A DNA stretch of 50,579 nt from CAYYTU01 sp964474655 (GCA_964474655.1 CAYYTU010000017.1:1-50579); one strand, 5' to 3'; numbered from the stretch's first letter, positions 40,388 to 48,614 are shown. Translations and numbers: made by a program. The notes: a model not told the origin generated them from the letters alone.

Positions 40388-40801
40388 TCAGGCCGCAGCC
40401 GCAGCCTCCACCGCCGGGCGGAACTTGTAGCCATAGACGATGGCCCCTTCCTCGCCGCCCCCCTGCACCTTGCGCGTCACCATCTCGACCGGCATACCGA
40501 TCGTCACGTCGTCAGTGTCCACGTCCGTGAGCTGCGCCGTGACCATCGGGCCCTCCTCCAGGCGCACCAACGCCACGGTGTAAGGCGCAAACTCCTCAAA
40601 GCCCCGCGGCGGACTGTAGACCGTGCTGTAGGAATAGACCTCGCCACGACCACTGAAATGGACGATTTGCTGCCCCACCGTCTCACACTCGGGGCAGACG
40701 TCGCGCGGGGGAAAGATCCGAGCACCGCACGCCTCGCAGACTTCGCCTTCCAGACGATAACGCTGTTGCTGCAACCTCCAGTTCCTCGGAATGCTGTTCA
40801 T
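40388..40801 (-). CDS. DUF35 zinc-ribbon/OB-fold protein of the thiolase-HMGCS complex
   Basis: 137-residue protein with an N-terminal zinc ribbon (Cys22, Cys25, Cys36, Cys39) and a C-terminal OB-fold (GEVYSYSTVYSPPRGFEEFAPYTVALVRLEEGPMVTAQL). In the archaeal acetoacetyl-CoA thiolase/HMG-CoA synthase complex, a DUF35 protein is the scaffold that holds the two enzymes so the intermediate is channelled through a shared CoA site. Neighbouring thiolase and HMGCS genes make the same role likely here. It is last in the mevalonate gene row. Confidence 0.88.
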   Translation of the reverse strand: MNSIPRNWRLQQQRYRLEGEVCEACGARIFPPRDVCPECETVGQQIVHFSGRGEVYSYSTVYSPPRGFEEFAPYTVALVRLEEGPMVTAQLTDVDTDDVTIGMPVEMVTRKVQGGGEEGAIVYGYKFRPAVEAAAAA

Positions 40802-40823
40802 TTCCTACCTCCTCAAAAATCTC

Positions 40824-40859
40824 GTTTGCTGACTCGCTGATTCGCTCATTCGCTGATAC
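40824..40859 (+). repeat. Short tandem repeat of 8-base units
   Basis: Four degenerate units of tcgctgat-type sequence lie across the end of the thiolase gene and the gap to the DUF35 gene. The word cgctcattcgct also occurs in the loop of the 4.08-kb terminator. Confidence 0.5.
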
Positions 40860-42006
40860 GTTCCAAAATATGAGTGATGACAGTCGCGCCGCTGCCCCCG
40901 ACGTTCTGCGCCATACCGATGTGGGCATCCGGCACCTGGTTCTCGCCGGCCAAGCCGCGCAGCTGCTGCACCACCTCAACCACCTGATAGACGCCGGTGG
41001 CGCCGACGGGATGTCCACGAGCCTTCAGCCCTCCCATCGTGGAGACCGGCACCTCTCCCTCTCGCCCAATCTCGCCCTCCAACGCCAACCGCAAACCCTC
41101 GCCCGGCTCTGCAAATCCGGCCGCCTCCAGGCTGAGGACGGCCATAATACTGAAAGCGTCGTGCAGCTCGAAAAGATCGATCTCCTCCGGATCCAAGCCG
41201 GCTTGCTCGTACGCCCGCTGCGCCGAAAGCTGCGCCCCACTCAATGTCAACGGATCTTGCCGATCGTGGATAGCGAGCGCATCGGTGCCGACGGCCGAAG
41301 CAGCCACGCGCACCGGCGCGGTCGTGTGCGTCCCATCGGCATCGGCAGCCGCCAACACCACCGCAGCCGCGCCGTCACAGATCGGCGCGCTATCCAGCAA
41401 ATTGATCGGACTGCAGATCATCTTTGCGCCGGCGAAGCGATCAGCAGAGACCGGAAACGGGAACATAGCATAGGGATTATTGACCGCGTTGCGGTGGGCG
41501 TTGACGGCGAACGGGGCGAAATCCTGATCGTCATACCCGTACTCGTACATATAACGCCGCATCAACAGGGCGTTGAGAGCCACGAACGTAGCGCCCTGGG
41601 CCGCCTCGTAGTCAGCGTCGGCGGCCATCGCCAGCGCCGAAGTGGTATCGGGGGCCAGAGTATCAGTCATCTTCTCCACGCCGACGACCACCACTACATC
41701 CATCAGCCCGCCGGCGACGGCCATATAGCCCATTCGCAACGCCGCCGCCCCGGAGGCGCAGGCCGCCTCAATCTTAAACGCCTCGATCCCGCGCAGACCG
41801 GCGAAATCGGCCACCAGCGCTCCCAGATGCTCCTGACCGTCCAGCTCGCCGGAGAGCATATTGCCCACGTAAAGCGCATCGGCGTGTTTCACGCCAGCCT
41901 CGGACATCGCCGCCTGGAGCGCCTCCAGCGCCAAATGGCGCAGGCTAACGTCCCAATGCTCGTCGACCTTCGTCTGTCCAACGCCAATAATAGCAACGTC
42001 TTTCAT
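40846..42006 (-). CDS. Archaeal-type acetoacetyl-CoA thiolase (SCP2-thiolase-like)
   Basis: 386-residue thiolase-fold enzyme, expected to condense two acetyl-CoA to acetoacetyl-CoA. The nucleophile is Cys83 (EAACASGAAALRMG). The C-terminal half has HDAFSIMAVLSLEAAG, GGLKARGHPVGATGVYQ and NVGGSGATVITHILER; the second catalytic Cys of classical biosynthetic thiolases is replaced by this NVGGSGA motif, as in archaeal and SCP2-type thiolases. Start ATG at 42006, 26 bases behind the HMGCS stop. Adjacent DUF35 and HMGCS genes match the archaeal thiolase/HMGCS channelling complex. Confidence 0.88.
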   Translation of the reverse strand: MKDVAIIGVGQTKVDEHWDVSLRHLALEALQAAMSEAGVKHADALYVGNMLSGELDGQEHLGALVADFAGLRGIEAFKIEAACASGAAALRMGYMAVAGGLMDVVVVVGVEKMTDTLAPDTTSALAMAADADYEAAQGATFVALNALLMRRYMYEYGYDDQDFAPFAVNAHRNAVNNPYAMFPFPVSADRFAGAKMICSPINLLDSAPICDGAAAVVLAAADADGTHTTAPVRVAASAVGTDALAIHDRQDPLTLSGAQLSAQRAYEQAGLDPEEIDLFELHDAFSIMAVLSLEAAGFAEPGEGLRLALEGEIGREGEVPVSTMGGLKARGHPVGATGVYQVVEVVQQLRGLAGENQVPDAHIGMAQNVGGSGATVITHILERISE

Positions 42007-42032
42007 AATCTATGATCTACCTTGATTTACCA

Positions 42033-43109
42033 TTACGTGACGAACTTCTTGGTGTACCGCGCATACGTCGCGTAGTCGATCGCCACCCGGCGGGCGATAT
42101 AATCGCGCGTCATCGGGGCCCGGTGTTGTCGCTCCACGATGGCCTCGGTGACGCGCAGCGAAAACGCATCGGACCCAGCCCCGGAGCCGTAGCTCACCAA
42201 CAGCACCCGATCGTCGGGCGCGGCCAGATCCAGAATCGCCGAGAGCCCAATGGGCGATGATCCGGCGTACACATTGCCGATCTCGTTGACCAGCAAGCCG
42301 GGCTTGAGCTGCTCCATCGTGAAGCCCAGCCGCTTCCCGGCTTTCAGCGGGAACTTGACGTTAGGCTGATGGAAAACGGCGTAGGCGTAATCACTCGGCT
42401 CTGTGCCCAGCGCCTCCATCAGATCATGCGCAGCGTTGAAGATGTGCTTGAAATAAGCCGGCTGCCCGGTGAAGCGCCCGCCGTGCGAGGGGTAGCGTTG
42501 ATAAGCGCGACGCCAAAAGTCGGGCGTATCAGTGACGAAGGAGAGTGAACCCTCGAAGATGGCCAACGCCTCCTCGGCCGGGCCAATCAGATAGGCCGCG
42601 CCGCCGGCCGCCGCGGTATACTCCAGCGCGTCGGCGGGACGAGCCTGCGCTGTGTCCATCCCGACAGCCAGCGCGTAATCCGCCATCCGGGAGCCGACGA
42701 AGCCGATGGCGGCCTGCATCGCCTCGGTGCCCGCCTTGCAGGCGAACTCCCAATCGCCGGCCTGCGTGAGCGGCGCGGCGCCGATGGCTTGAGACACGAT
42801 GGTCGCGGTTGGCTTGACGGCGTAGGGATGCGACTCGCTACCAACCCACACGGCGCGTATCCGCGCCGGATCGACGTCACCGGCGCGGGCCAGCGCGTTG
42901 CGGGCGGCCTCAATCGACATCGTGACCACATCCTCGTCCAACCCCGGCACCGACTTCTCTTTGATCGGTGTCCCACCCACGCCGTCGGTCCAGAGACGAG
43001 AGACCTCCTCAGCCGGCAACCGGTAACGAGGCACGTAGGCCCCGTACCCCAGGATACCAACCTCGCGGTCTGGCTTGAGCACACCCATTCGGTCCTCTTT
43101 AGCGGTCAT
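42033..43109 (-). CDS. Hydroxymethylglutaryl-CoA synthase, archaeal type
   Basis: 358-residue thiolase-superfamily enzyme that adds acetyl-CoA to acetoacetyl-CoA to make HMG-CoA. The catalytic Cys is Cys124 (WEFACKAGTEA); AVFHQPNVKFP carries the His, and YGSGAGSDAFSL is the C-terminal Gly-rich loop. The form VGILGYGAYVPRYRLPAEEVSRLW and the length match archaeal enzymes better than Gram-positive MvaS. The ATG at 43109 with AGGAA upstream is preferred; ATG at 43088 also possible. The frame stays open further up but that part overlaps the HMG-CoA reductase gene and is not coding. It has its own -10 box at 43165-43170. Confidence 0.9.
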   Translation of the reverse strand: MTAKEDRMGVLKPDREVGILGYGAYVPRYRLPAEEVSRLWTDGVGGTPIKEKSVPGLDEDVVTMSIEAARNALARAGDVDPARIRAVWVGSESHPYAVKPTATIVSQAIGAAPLTQAGDWEFACKAGTEAMQAAIGFVGSRMADYALAVGMDTAQARPADALEYTAAAGGAAYLIGPAEEALAIFEGSLSFVTDTPDFWRRAYQRYPSHGGRFTGQPAYFKHIFNAAHDLMEALGTEPSDYAYAVFHQPNVKFPLKAGKRLGFTMEQLKPGLLVNEIGNVYAGSSPIGLSAILDLAAPDDRVLLVSYGSGAGSDAFSLRVTEAIVERQHRAPMTRDYIARRVAIDYATYARYTKKFVT

Positions 43110-43164
43110 AGGTTTCCTTGCTCCCATGTCATCAAATCCACTTGCAATAACCTCCCCTAGCTCC

Positions 43165-43170
43165 ATTATA
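43165..43170 (-). promoter_or_regulatory. -10 element before the HMG-CoA synthase gene
   Basis: A perfect TATAAT on the minus strand; the -35 sequence (TTGCGT at 18 bp) is poor. It may give extra transcription of HMGCS, thiolase and DUF35. Confidence 0.4.
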
Positions 43171-43218
43171 AAATCCCAACCGGGGGAAACGCAATGGGAA
43201 TTTGGGGCTATGAATCTG

Positions 43219-44511
43219 CTACGTGCTCCGCATCTGGGCCAGGATCGCCTCCGCCTGGTCCGGGCGAATGGCTTCGGCGTCGACCATTCGGTCCACAACC
43301 AATGGAATCTCCTCGCCTTCCGCGCCGGCCGCGATGGCGACCTGGCGGGCATGGAGACGCATATGCCCTTGTTGAATGCCCTCGGTCGCCAGGGCCCGCA
43401 AGGCTGCCATATTCTGGGCCAACCCCACTGCGGCGACGACCTCCGCCAGCTGTTGGGCGGTGTCCAAGTCCAGAATCTTGAGCACCACCTGGGCCGTGGG
43501 ATGGACACGCGTCGCGCCGCCCACGGTACCCAGCGCCAGCGGCAGCTCCAGCGTGCCGACCAGGTTATCGCCGTCACGGGCCCAGGTGCTCAAGCTGGTG
43601 TAGCGGCCCGAGCGAGCAGCGTAGGCGTGTGCTCCGGCCTCAATCGCGCGCCAGTCGTTGCCGGTGGCGATCACGACGGCGTCCACGCCGTTCATAATGC
43701 CCTTGTTATGGGTCGCGGCGCGATAGGGATCAGCGGCGGCGAAGGCCCACGCCTCGACGATGCCCCGCGCCACGTCCTCACCGGCAAACTCTTCGAAGGT
43801 CAACGCTTCGACCGGCACCGAGCAGCGCGCCCGCGCCAGCCGCCGATCGGCCAGGTTGGAGAGAATGCGCAACATGACGCGCCCGCCGGTGATCTGCTCG
43901 ACGCGCGGGGCCAGCGCCTCACAGGCGGTGTTGACCGCGTTGGCCCCCATCGCATCCCGGCAATCGAAGATGAGATGGATAACCAGCATCGGCCCGACCG
44001 GCGAATCCAGCACGCGCACTTCCAGGTCGCGGGCGCCGCCACCCAGCTCCTTCAGCACCGGATCGGTCTCGTTCGCTCGCGCCAGCAGCTCGTCGCGCGC
44101 TGCCAGCAGATCGAAGCGAGCCGACCAGGGATCGGCAACGTCGAGCACCTGGATCTGTCCAATCATCTCCGGCGCCGATGTGGTGGCCCGGAAGCCGCCG
44201 CCGGCCCGGGCCAGCTTGGCCGCAAACGAGGCCCCGGCCACCACCGAAGGCTCCTCAATCACCATCGGCACCAGCATATCGCGCCCGTTGACCACGAAGT
44301 TGGTCGCAATCCCCAGCGGCAGCGCGTGCAGCCCGACCACGTTCTCGATCATATGATCGGCCCGCGCCAGCTCGCCGCCCATCACGGCACGCAGCGTCGC
44401 CACCTCGTCGGCGGTCAAGGCAGCCCAGCGGGTTACCTCCGCGACCCTTTCGTCCAACGATTGTTTGTAGAAACCAGCCAATCTGGATGATCGCTCCGTC
44501 ATCATTACCAT
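43219..44511 (-). CDS. HMG-CoA reductase, class II
   Basis: 430-residue enzyme reducing HMG-CoA to mevalonate. Landmarks are ENVVGLHALPLGIATNF, the catalytic Glu in VIEEPSVVAGAS (86-87), DCRDAMGANAVN, HNKGIMNGVDAVVIATGNDWRA and the C-terminal flap GHMRLHARQVA with the catalytic His. The length and ENVVG motif match class II (bacterial) reductases, which often use NADH, in contrast to the archaeal character of the next two genes. The first residues are MVMMTER, and the third or fourth Met best fits the GGGA ribosome site. It is first in the four-gene mevalonate row. Confidence 0.92.
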   Translation of the reverse strand: MVMMTERSSRLAGFYKQSLDERVAEVTRWAALTADEVATLRAVMGGELARADHMIENVVGLHALPLGIATNFVVNGRDMLVPMVIEEPSVVAGASFAAKLARAGGGFRATTSAPEMIGQIQVLDVADPWSARFDLLAARDELLARANETDPVLKELGGGARDLEVRVLDSPVGPMLVIHLIFDCRDAMGANAVNTACEALAPRVEQITGGRVMLRILSNLADRRLARARCSVPVEALTFEEFAGEDVARGIVEAWAFAAADPYRAATHNKGIMNGVDAVVIATGNDWRAIEAGAHAYAARSGRYTSLSTWARDGDNLVGTLELPLALGTVGGATRVHPTAQVVLKILDLDTAQQLAEVVAAVGLAQNMAALRALATEGIQQGHMRLHARQVAIAAGAEGEEIPLVVDRMVDAEAIRPDQAEAILAQMRST

Positions 44512-44531
44512 TCCCTACCACACACCCAAAA

Positions 44532-44556
44532 CCGCCGGACGACAGAGCGCCGGCGG
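44532..44556 (-). other. Hairpin in the HMG-CoA reductase leader
   Basis: A perfect 7-bp GC stem (ccgccgg/ccggcgg) lies between the -10 box and the start codon. It could be the terminator of the upstream phosphoesterase gene or a leader structure. Confidence 0.4.
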
Positions 44557-44572
44557 CTTCACAGCAGGCTTA

Positions 44573-44634
44573 ATTATAACAGATGGATGCTCCCAAAAGC
44601 TACCAAATCGGCCCCAAAATCCTCCCAAAAGCTA
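44573..44634 (-). promoter_or_regulatory. HMG-CoA reductase promoter with direct-repeat operators
   Basis: A perfect TATAAT (44578-44573, minus strand) has a poor -35 sequence (AGCTTT). The word ctcccaaaagcta occurs at 44590-44602 and again at 44622-44634, exactly 32 bp apart (three helical turns), and the near copy covers the -35 region. This is the layout of an activator-dependent promoter. Confidence 0.55.
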
Positions 44635-44651
44635 TCAGAGCGATCATTTTA

Positions 44652-45878
44652 TCACGCTACATTGCACTGATCGTCAGAAGTATCACTTCCAACTAACGTC
44701 CACAACACGACCTCCGGCGGGGCCAGAAAGCGAGCGCGAGGCGCCCCCAGCCCCTCCATCCCCAACCCGCGGCTGACGTAGAGCGTGGTATGGCCCTCGC
44801 GGTAGCGGCCCATCTCGTACCGTTTCCCGAAGTCCGAGCTGGTCATCAGCGCGCCGAAGAGCGGTAAGCGGAGCTGTCCGCCGTGGGTGTGCCCACAAAG
44901 GTAGAGAGCGACATCCAGTTCCACCGCCTCCGGCATCAGGTCCGGCGAGTGGTAGAGCAGCAGGGTGAACTGCCGGTCGGGATCGTCGGCCAGCAGACGG
45001 CGCAGGCGAGGCGCATCGCGCTCACGCTCACGGGTGCAGCGGAGCCCAGCGAGCCGTATACGCTGCCCGTTACGGATCAGCTCGACGACGTCATCCAGCA
45101 GCCAGGTGATGGGCAGGCCCGCGAAGATCTCCGGCACAACGCCCTCCAGATCGACCGGTGGGCTGCCCGTGATGGCGTAGACGGGGCCATCCGCGCGTTC
45201 GCAAAGCTCGCCCAGCAGCTCGCGCGCCTCGGCCTGGGCCTGAGGATCGTGCACGCTGGATAGATTGAGGTAATCGCCGGTGAGCAGAATAACGTCCGCA
45301 TCCAGCTCCTCGATGAGATCGAGCAGCTGCCGCTCCCGCGCCGTGATCCGCTCGACGTGGAGATCGCTGATGTGCAGCAGCCGCAGAGGCATCCTGCCGT
45401 TCAGCTTGGGCGATCGGAGATCAGCCTTCGTGACCTGGACGTGAAACGGTTCGATCCAGGTGGCGTAGAGCGCGGCGGCGACAATGGCGATCTGAACAAC
45501 AGCGAGGCCCAGGAAAGCAGGCCAGGTCGACCAGAGCAGCCCGACCGCAAACGTGAGCATCGTCCGCAGGAAGGCCAGCGCCAGCAGCGGCGGCGTGACC
45601 GGCCCGAAGGAGCGACCGCGCCGGGGCAGCAGGGCCAGTCCCACACCGTCGACGAGGGTGACTAGCAGCGCGAGGAGGGCGACGGGCAAGCGGAGCGCAT
45701 CCCAGGGCCAGCAGGCGATGGCGGCCAACGCCAGCCAGGCCGGGGTCAGCGCCAGAGGCGAGACGCGCCCCAGCAGCTCGGTGAAGACCAGGACGATGTG
45801 CAGGATCCCCGAGCGATAGTCGGGCGGGTGAAAGGAACGGGAGGACGTGGCGGAGCTATCGAAACGGCTGGTCGGCAT
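44652..45878 (-). CDS. Membrane-anchored metallophosphoesterase with degenerate site
   Basis: 408-residue protein with four to five membrane helices in its first 160 residues, then a calcineurin-like domain. Motifs seen: LLHISDLHVE, VILLTGDYLN, LLLYHSPDL and CGHTHGGQLRLP, then LYVSRGLGMEG as in YkuE-type enzymes. The central GNHD/E motif is missing; the aligned position reads AITGSPPVDLEG, so the Asn metal ligand and catalytic His are absent. It may be inactive or use other ligands. ATG at 45878 with GGAG about 10 bases upstream is preferred; a TTG at 45908 is possible. Confidence 0.82.
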   Translation of the reverse strand: MPTSRFDSSATSSRSFHPPDYRSGILHIVLVFTELLGRVSPLALTPAWLALAAIACWPWDALRLPVALLALLVTLVDGVGLALLPRRGRSFGPVTPPLLALAFLRTMLTFAVGLLWSTWPAFLGLAVVQIAIVAAALYATWIEPFHVQVTKADLRSPKLNGRMPLRLLHISDLHVERITARERQLLDLIEELDADVILLTGDYLNLSSVHDPQAQAEARELLGELCERADGPVYAITGSPPVDLEGVVPEIFAGLPITWLLDDVVELIRNGQRIRLAGLRCTRERERDAPRLRRLLADDPDRQFTLLLYHSPDLMPEAVELDVALYLCGHTHGGQLRLPLFGALMTSSDFGKRYEMGRYREGHTTLYVSRGLGMEGLGAPRARFLAPPEVVLWTLVGSDTSDDQCNVA

Positions 45879-45966
45879 TGTCAGCAATCTCCAAAAGGGC
45901 GCATACAAAACTTGGGGGAGTAAGTAACGAGAACCACAGATCGCTCTTATTTAATTCCGACAGGCT

Positions 45967-46101
45967 TAGCACGGCGGTTTCGCCGCGGCCCCCCCGGGGG
46001 GGGAAACTGCGTGCTACAGTAGGCAAAGTCGGCCTACGCCGACTACTAAAGCCGCTGGAGAGCGGCTTCGCAAGGTATAGCCCGCGACTTTAGTCGCCGG
46101 G
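45967..46101. repeat. Cluster of hairpin (REP-like) repeats
   Basis: At least four adjacent inverted repeats: tagcacg...cgtgcta enclosing a C7G8 centre (45967-46017 region), agtcggc/gccgact, aagccgct/agcggctt and gcgact/agtcgc. No reading frame. The set resembles REP/BIME-type intergenic repeats, and one edge appears to lie in a broken gene. Confidence 0.65.
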
Positions 46102-46255
46102 CGATATCTGTGCAGGGTTCTACACAAGAGCGAGACTTTCTTCCTTCCCGCAACCGATATCCACTGAAAACAGCGAGGCGATAGCCTCCCATACACCAAA
46201 GCGGGTCATTGGTAAGCTCTGCCAACACGGAATCTAGCCACTCCTCGTAAGTCAC
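46046..46255 (-). pseudogene. Remnant of a four-helix-bundle (23S rRNA intervening-type) protein
   Basis: A GTG-started frame begins MTYEEWLDSVLAELTNDPLW, then CMGGYRLAVF, closely like the N-terminus of four-helix-bundle proteins of the S23/IVP family, normally about 120-170 residues. After about 30 residues the similarity ends and the frame runs into the hairpin-repeat cluster. The rest of the gene was not found on either side, so this is a truncated remnant. Confidence 0.55.
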
Positions 46256-46295
46256 TACGATACCCCTTCACGCAATACGCACGACGCGACACGTG

Positions 46296-47042
46296 CTACG
46301 GCAACACGTCGCACAGCGCGTCCGGGCGGTTGGTGATGATGCCGTCTACGCCCAGGTCGATCAGCCGGCGCATCTCGTCGGGCTCGTCGACCGTCCAGGT
46401 CACGACGCGGTAGCCGTGCTGCCGCGCCCAGGCGATGTAATCGGCGTCGACGATGGTGTGTTCGGGGTGACGGGCCTCGTGGGGCGCGATCGAGGCCGAC
46501 CAGCGCCGCCGCAGGGCGAACGAGGTCTCTGCAGCCGACAGCAGGCCAACCGGCAGATGAGGGTCAAGCTGCTTGATCCGCCGCAGGGCCAGCGGATTGA
46601 AGCAGGAGACCAACACCCGCTCGCTCATCTCGTGCCGCTCGATCAGGGCCGCGACGGCCCGTTCCAGCGCATCATCGCGCAGCCCGGCACTCTTCAGCTC
46701 GAGGTTGAGGAGCAGCCGGTCGGCAAACGCTTCCAGTACCTCCTCCAGCGTGGGGACGCGCTCGCCGGCAAACGCCGCATCGAACCAGGCCCCGGCGTCG
46801 AGCCGCTTCAGCTGGGCCAGCGTCATCGCCGCCACTCGGCCGCGACCGTCAGTGGTGGCGTCCACCGTCGCATCGTGGATGACCACCGGGACGCCGTCGG
46901 CTGAGAGCCGCACGTCGAGTTCGATCCCATCGGCGCCCAAATCTACAGCCCGCTCAAAAGCGGCCAGCGTATTCTGCGGCGCGACGGCTCTGGCGCCGCG
47001 ATGTGCGAGGTTGAGGATGTATCCGGCACGGAAGAAGGTCAT
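46296..47042 (-). CDS. Glycerophosphodiester phosphodiesterase
   Basis: 248-residue TIM-barrel phosphodiesterase (GDPD family, UgpQ-like) that hydrolyses glycerophosphodiesters to glycerol-3-phosphate and an alcohol. The active site is visible: LNLAHRGARAVAPQNTLAAF (catalytic His, Arg, Glu region), GIELDVRLSADGVPVVIHDATVDATTDGRGRV (metal-binding Glu-Asp and second His) and NLELKSAG. C-terminal VVTWTVDEPDEMRRLIDLGVDGIITNRPD is standard. No signal peptide, so cytoplasmic. The ATG at 47042 lies 4 bases behind the peptidase stop. Confidence 0.92.
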   Translation of the reverse strand: MTFFRAGYILNLAHRGARAVAPQNTLAAFERAVDLGADGIELDVRLSADGVPVVIHDATVDATTDGRGRVAAMTLAQLKRLDAGAWFDAAFAGERVPTLEEVLEAFADRLLLNLELKSAGLRDDALERAVAALIERHEMSERVLVSCFNPLALRRIKQLDPHLPVGLLSAAETSFALRRRWSASIAPHEARHPEHTIVDADYIAWARQHGYRVVTWTVDEPDEMRRLIDLGVDGIITNRPDALCDVLP

Positions 47043-47046
47043 CGCC

Positions 47047-48603
47047 TCACTCCGCCACGTCTCCAATCCAGCGATCGTAGAGCTGGCGGTGCTGATCGCC
47101 GGTCACGGTCCCCACCACCGCCAGCCAGTCCTCGGAGGCGGCAATTCGATGACGATAGCGCTCGAAGTAGGCCTGCAAGAGCTCCCGAAAGGTCTCGTCG
47201 CCCACGGTTTGCCGCAGCTCGTGGAAGTAGAGTGGCCCCTTCCGATAGACGATGGTGCCGTAATTGGCGCCATCATAGGCCGCTACGGGCAAGCCGGCTG
47301 GCTGATCGCGCCCACGTTCCCGCGCCTCCTCGTAAGAACGACGAAAAGTCGTCCGCACTAACTCGTCCGCCACGTCGGCGCCGTAGCGGTATTCGTAATA
47401 GAGCAGCGTGCTGTACTGCGTCAGAGCCTCGTCAAGCCAGGGCTCATCGACCTGATCGTTCCCTACTATGCTATACCACCACTGATGGGCCACCTCGTGC
47501 ACCACGATCCACTCCAACCGGCTGCCGGGGTCCTCGTAGTAGGCGCTGTTGATCACCACCAGCCCCGGGTATTCGATCCCGCCAGCCAGCGTAGGCGTCT
47601 CCACCACGTCGAGCTCGGTAAAGGGATAGGGGCCAAACTGACGATTAAACAGGCGGACGCTTTCCGCCGCGTAGTCGAGCGCTCGCGCCCCTGTATCCGC
47701 GTGCCCGGGGCGAAAGATGGCGTTGACGCGGACGCCATCGACGTAAGCGCTAATCGTCTGGTAATCCGATCCCAGCACAAGATTGAAATCCCGCATCGGG
47801 GCGGCCAGACAGGACCAGGTGCTACGACCGGCCTGCGGGGACGACGCGGTGCAGACGCCGGAGGCCGCGAGCGTCATCGTCGTTGGGGCCGTGACGCGCA
47901 CGTCGTAGAACGCCACATCGGAGGTGACGGCATCGCCATGGGGCGGCGCCAGCTCGATGTTCCAGCGCTCGTCATCGTAGACGGGGACGAGCGGATAGCT
48001 GTTCGCCAGCGCCACCACGCCGTCGTAGTAACCCAGCTGACGGTAGCCAGCGGCGTCGGTGGTGGGAAGCGCGAGGGTAAAATCAAGTCTCAGATCGACG
48101 CTTGCACCCGGCGCCAGAGGCGGCGCAAGCGGCAGCCGCAGCGCTGATCCGTCGAGCGCGGCGACGGGGTCGACCGACCGTCCGTCAAGCGAGACCGCGG
48201 TCACGGTCATCGTGCCGCCGTAGCTCGGCGTGTTGGGGAAGAGACGGAGGTAGAGCGCCTCAAGCGCGACGTCCTCCGTGTTGGTGTAGCGCACGCGTTC
48301 GCGACCGCGGATCGTCGGTGGGTCCAGCGTAAGGGTCAGGTCGAGGGTGTAGCGCGGGGCGTCGGCCTGCGCGGACAGATCGGCGGTGAAATCAGCGCGG
48401 AGCGCGCGTGCAAAATCGGGCGTTGGCGGCGACGACGTCGGCCCCACGGTCGGCACGGGGGAAGCCGGCGGCGCCGTGGGATGTGCGGTCGGCGAAGGTG
48501 AGACCGTCTCGGTCGCGACAGGAGCAGGAGAAGGGGTCGGCAACACGCAAGCCATCAGACACAGCCCGCAGAGTATCAGCACCACAGGACGAACGTTCCT
48601 CAT
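47047..48603 (-). CDS. M1-family (gluzincin) metallopeptidase lipoprotein
   Basis: 518-residue secreted, lipid-anchored peptidase. The signal peptide MRNVRPVVLILCGLCLMAC ends in a lipobox; a Ser/Thr/Pro-rich linker of about 45 residues follows. The zinc site is HEVAHQWW, with the third ligand Glu in DEALTQY about 19 residues on. The substrate-binding GAMEN loop is degenerate (GGIEYPGLV), as in many bacterial M1 relatives, so the aminopeptidase specificity is uncertain. The ATG at 48603 is supported by AAGGA and by the signal peptide; GTG at 48618 would overlap the previous stop and extend the signal. Confidence 0.9.
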   Translation of the reverse strand: MRNVRPVVLILCGLCLMACVLPTPSPAPVATETVSPSPTAHPTAPPASPVPTVGPTSSPPTPDFARALRADFTADLSAQADAPRYTLDLTLTLDPPTIRGRERVRYTNTEDVALEALYLRLFPNTPSYGGTMTVTAVSLDGRSVDPVAALDGSALRLPLAPPLAPGASVDLRLDFTLALPTTDAAGYRQLGYYDGVVALANSYPLVPVYDDERWNIELAPPHGDAVTSDVAFYDVRVTAPTTMTLAASGVCTASSPQAGRSTWSCLAAPMRDFNLVLGSDYQTISAYVDGVRVNAIFRPGHADTGARALDYAAESVRLFNRQFGPYPFTELDVVETPTLAGGIEYPGLVVINSAYYEDPGSRLEWIVVHEVAHQWWYSIVGNDQVDEPWLDEALTQYSTLLYYEYRYGADVADELVRTTFRRSYEEARERGRDQPAGLPVAAYDGANYGTIVYRKGPLYFHELRQTVGDETFRELLQAYFERYRHRIAASEDWLAVVGTVTGDQHRQLYDRWIGDVAE

Positions 48604-48614
48604 CGACGCATCCT

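Noticed and set aside
43110..43577. Upstream extension of the HMG-CoA synthase frame
   Set aside because: It overlaps the 3' end of HMG-CoA reductase in another frame, is Arg/Trp-rich and unlike any HMGCS; the family N-terminus starts near 43109.
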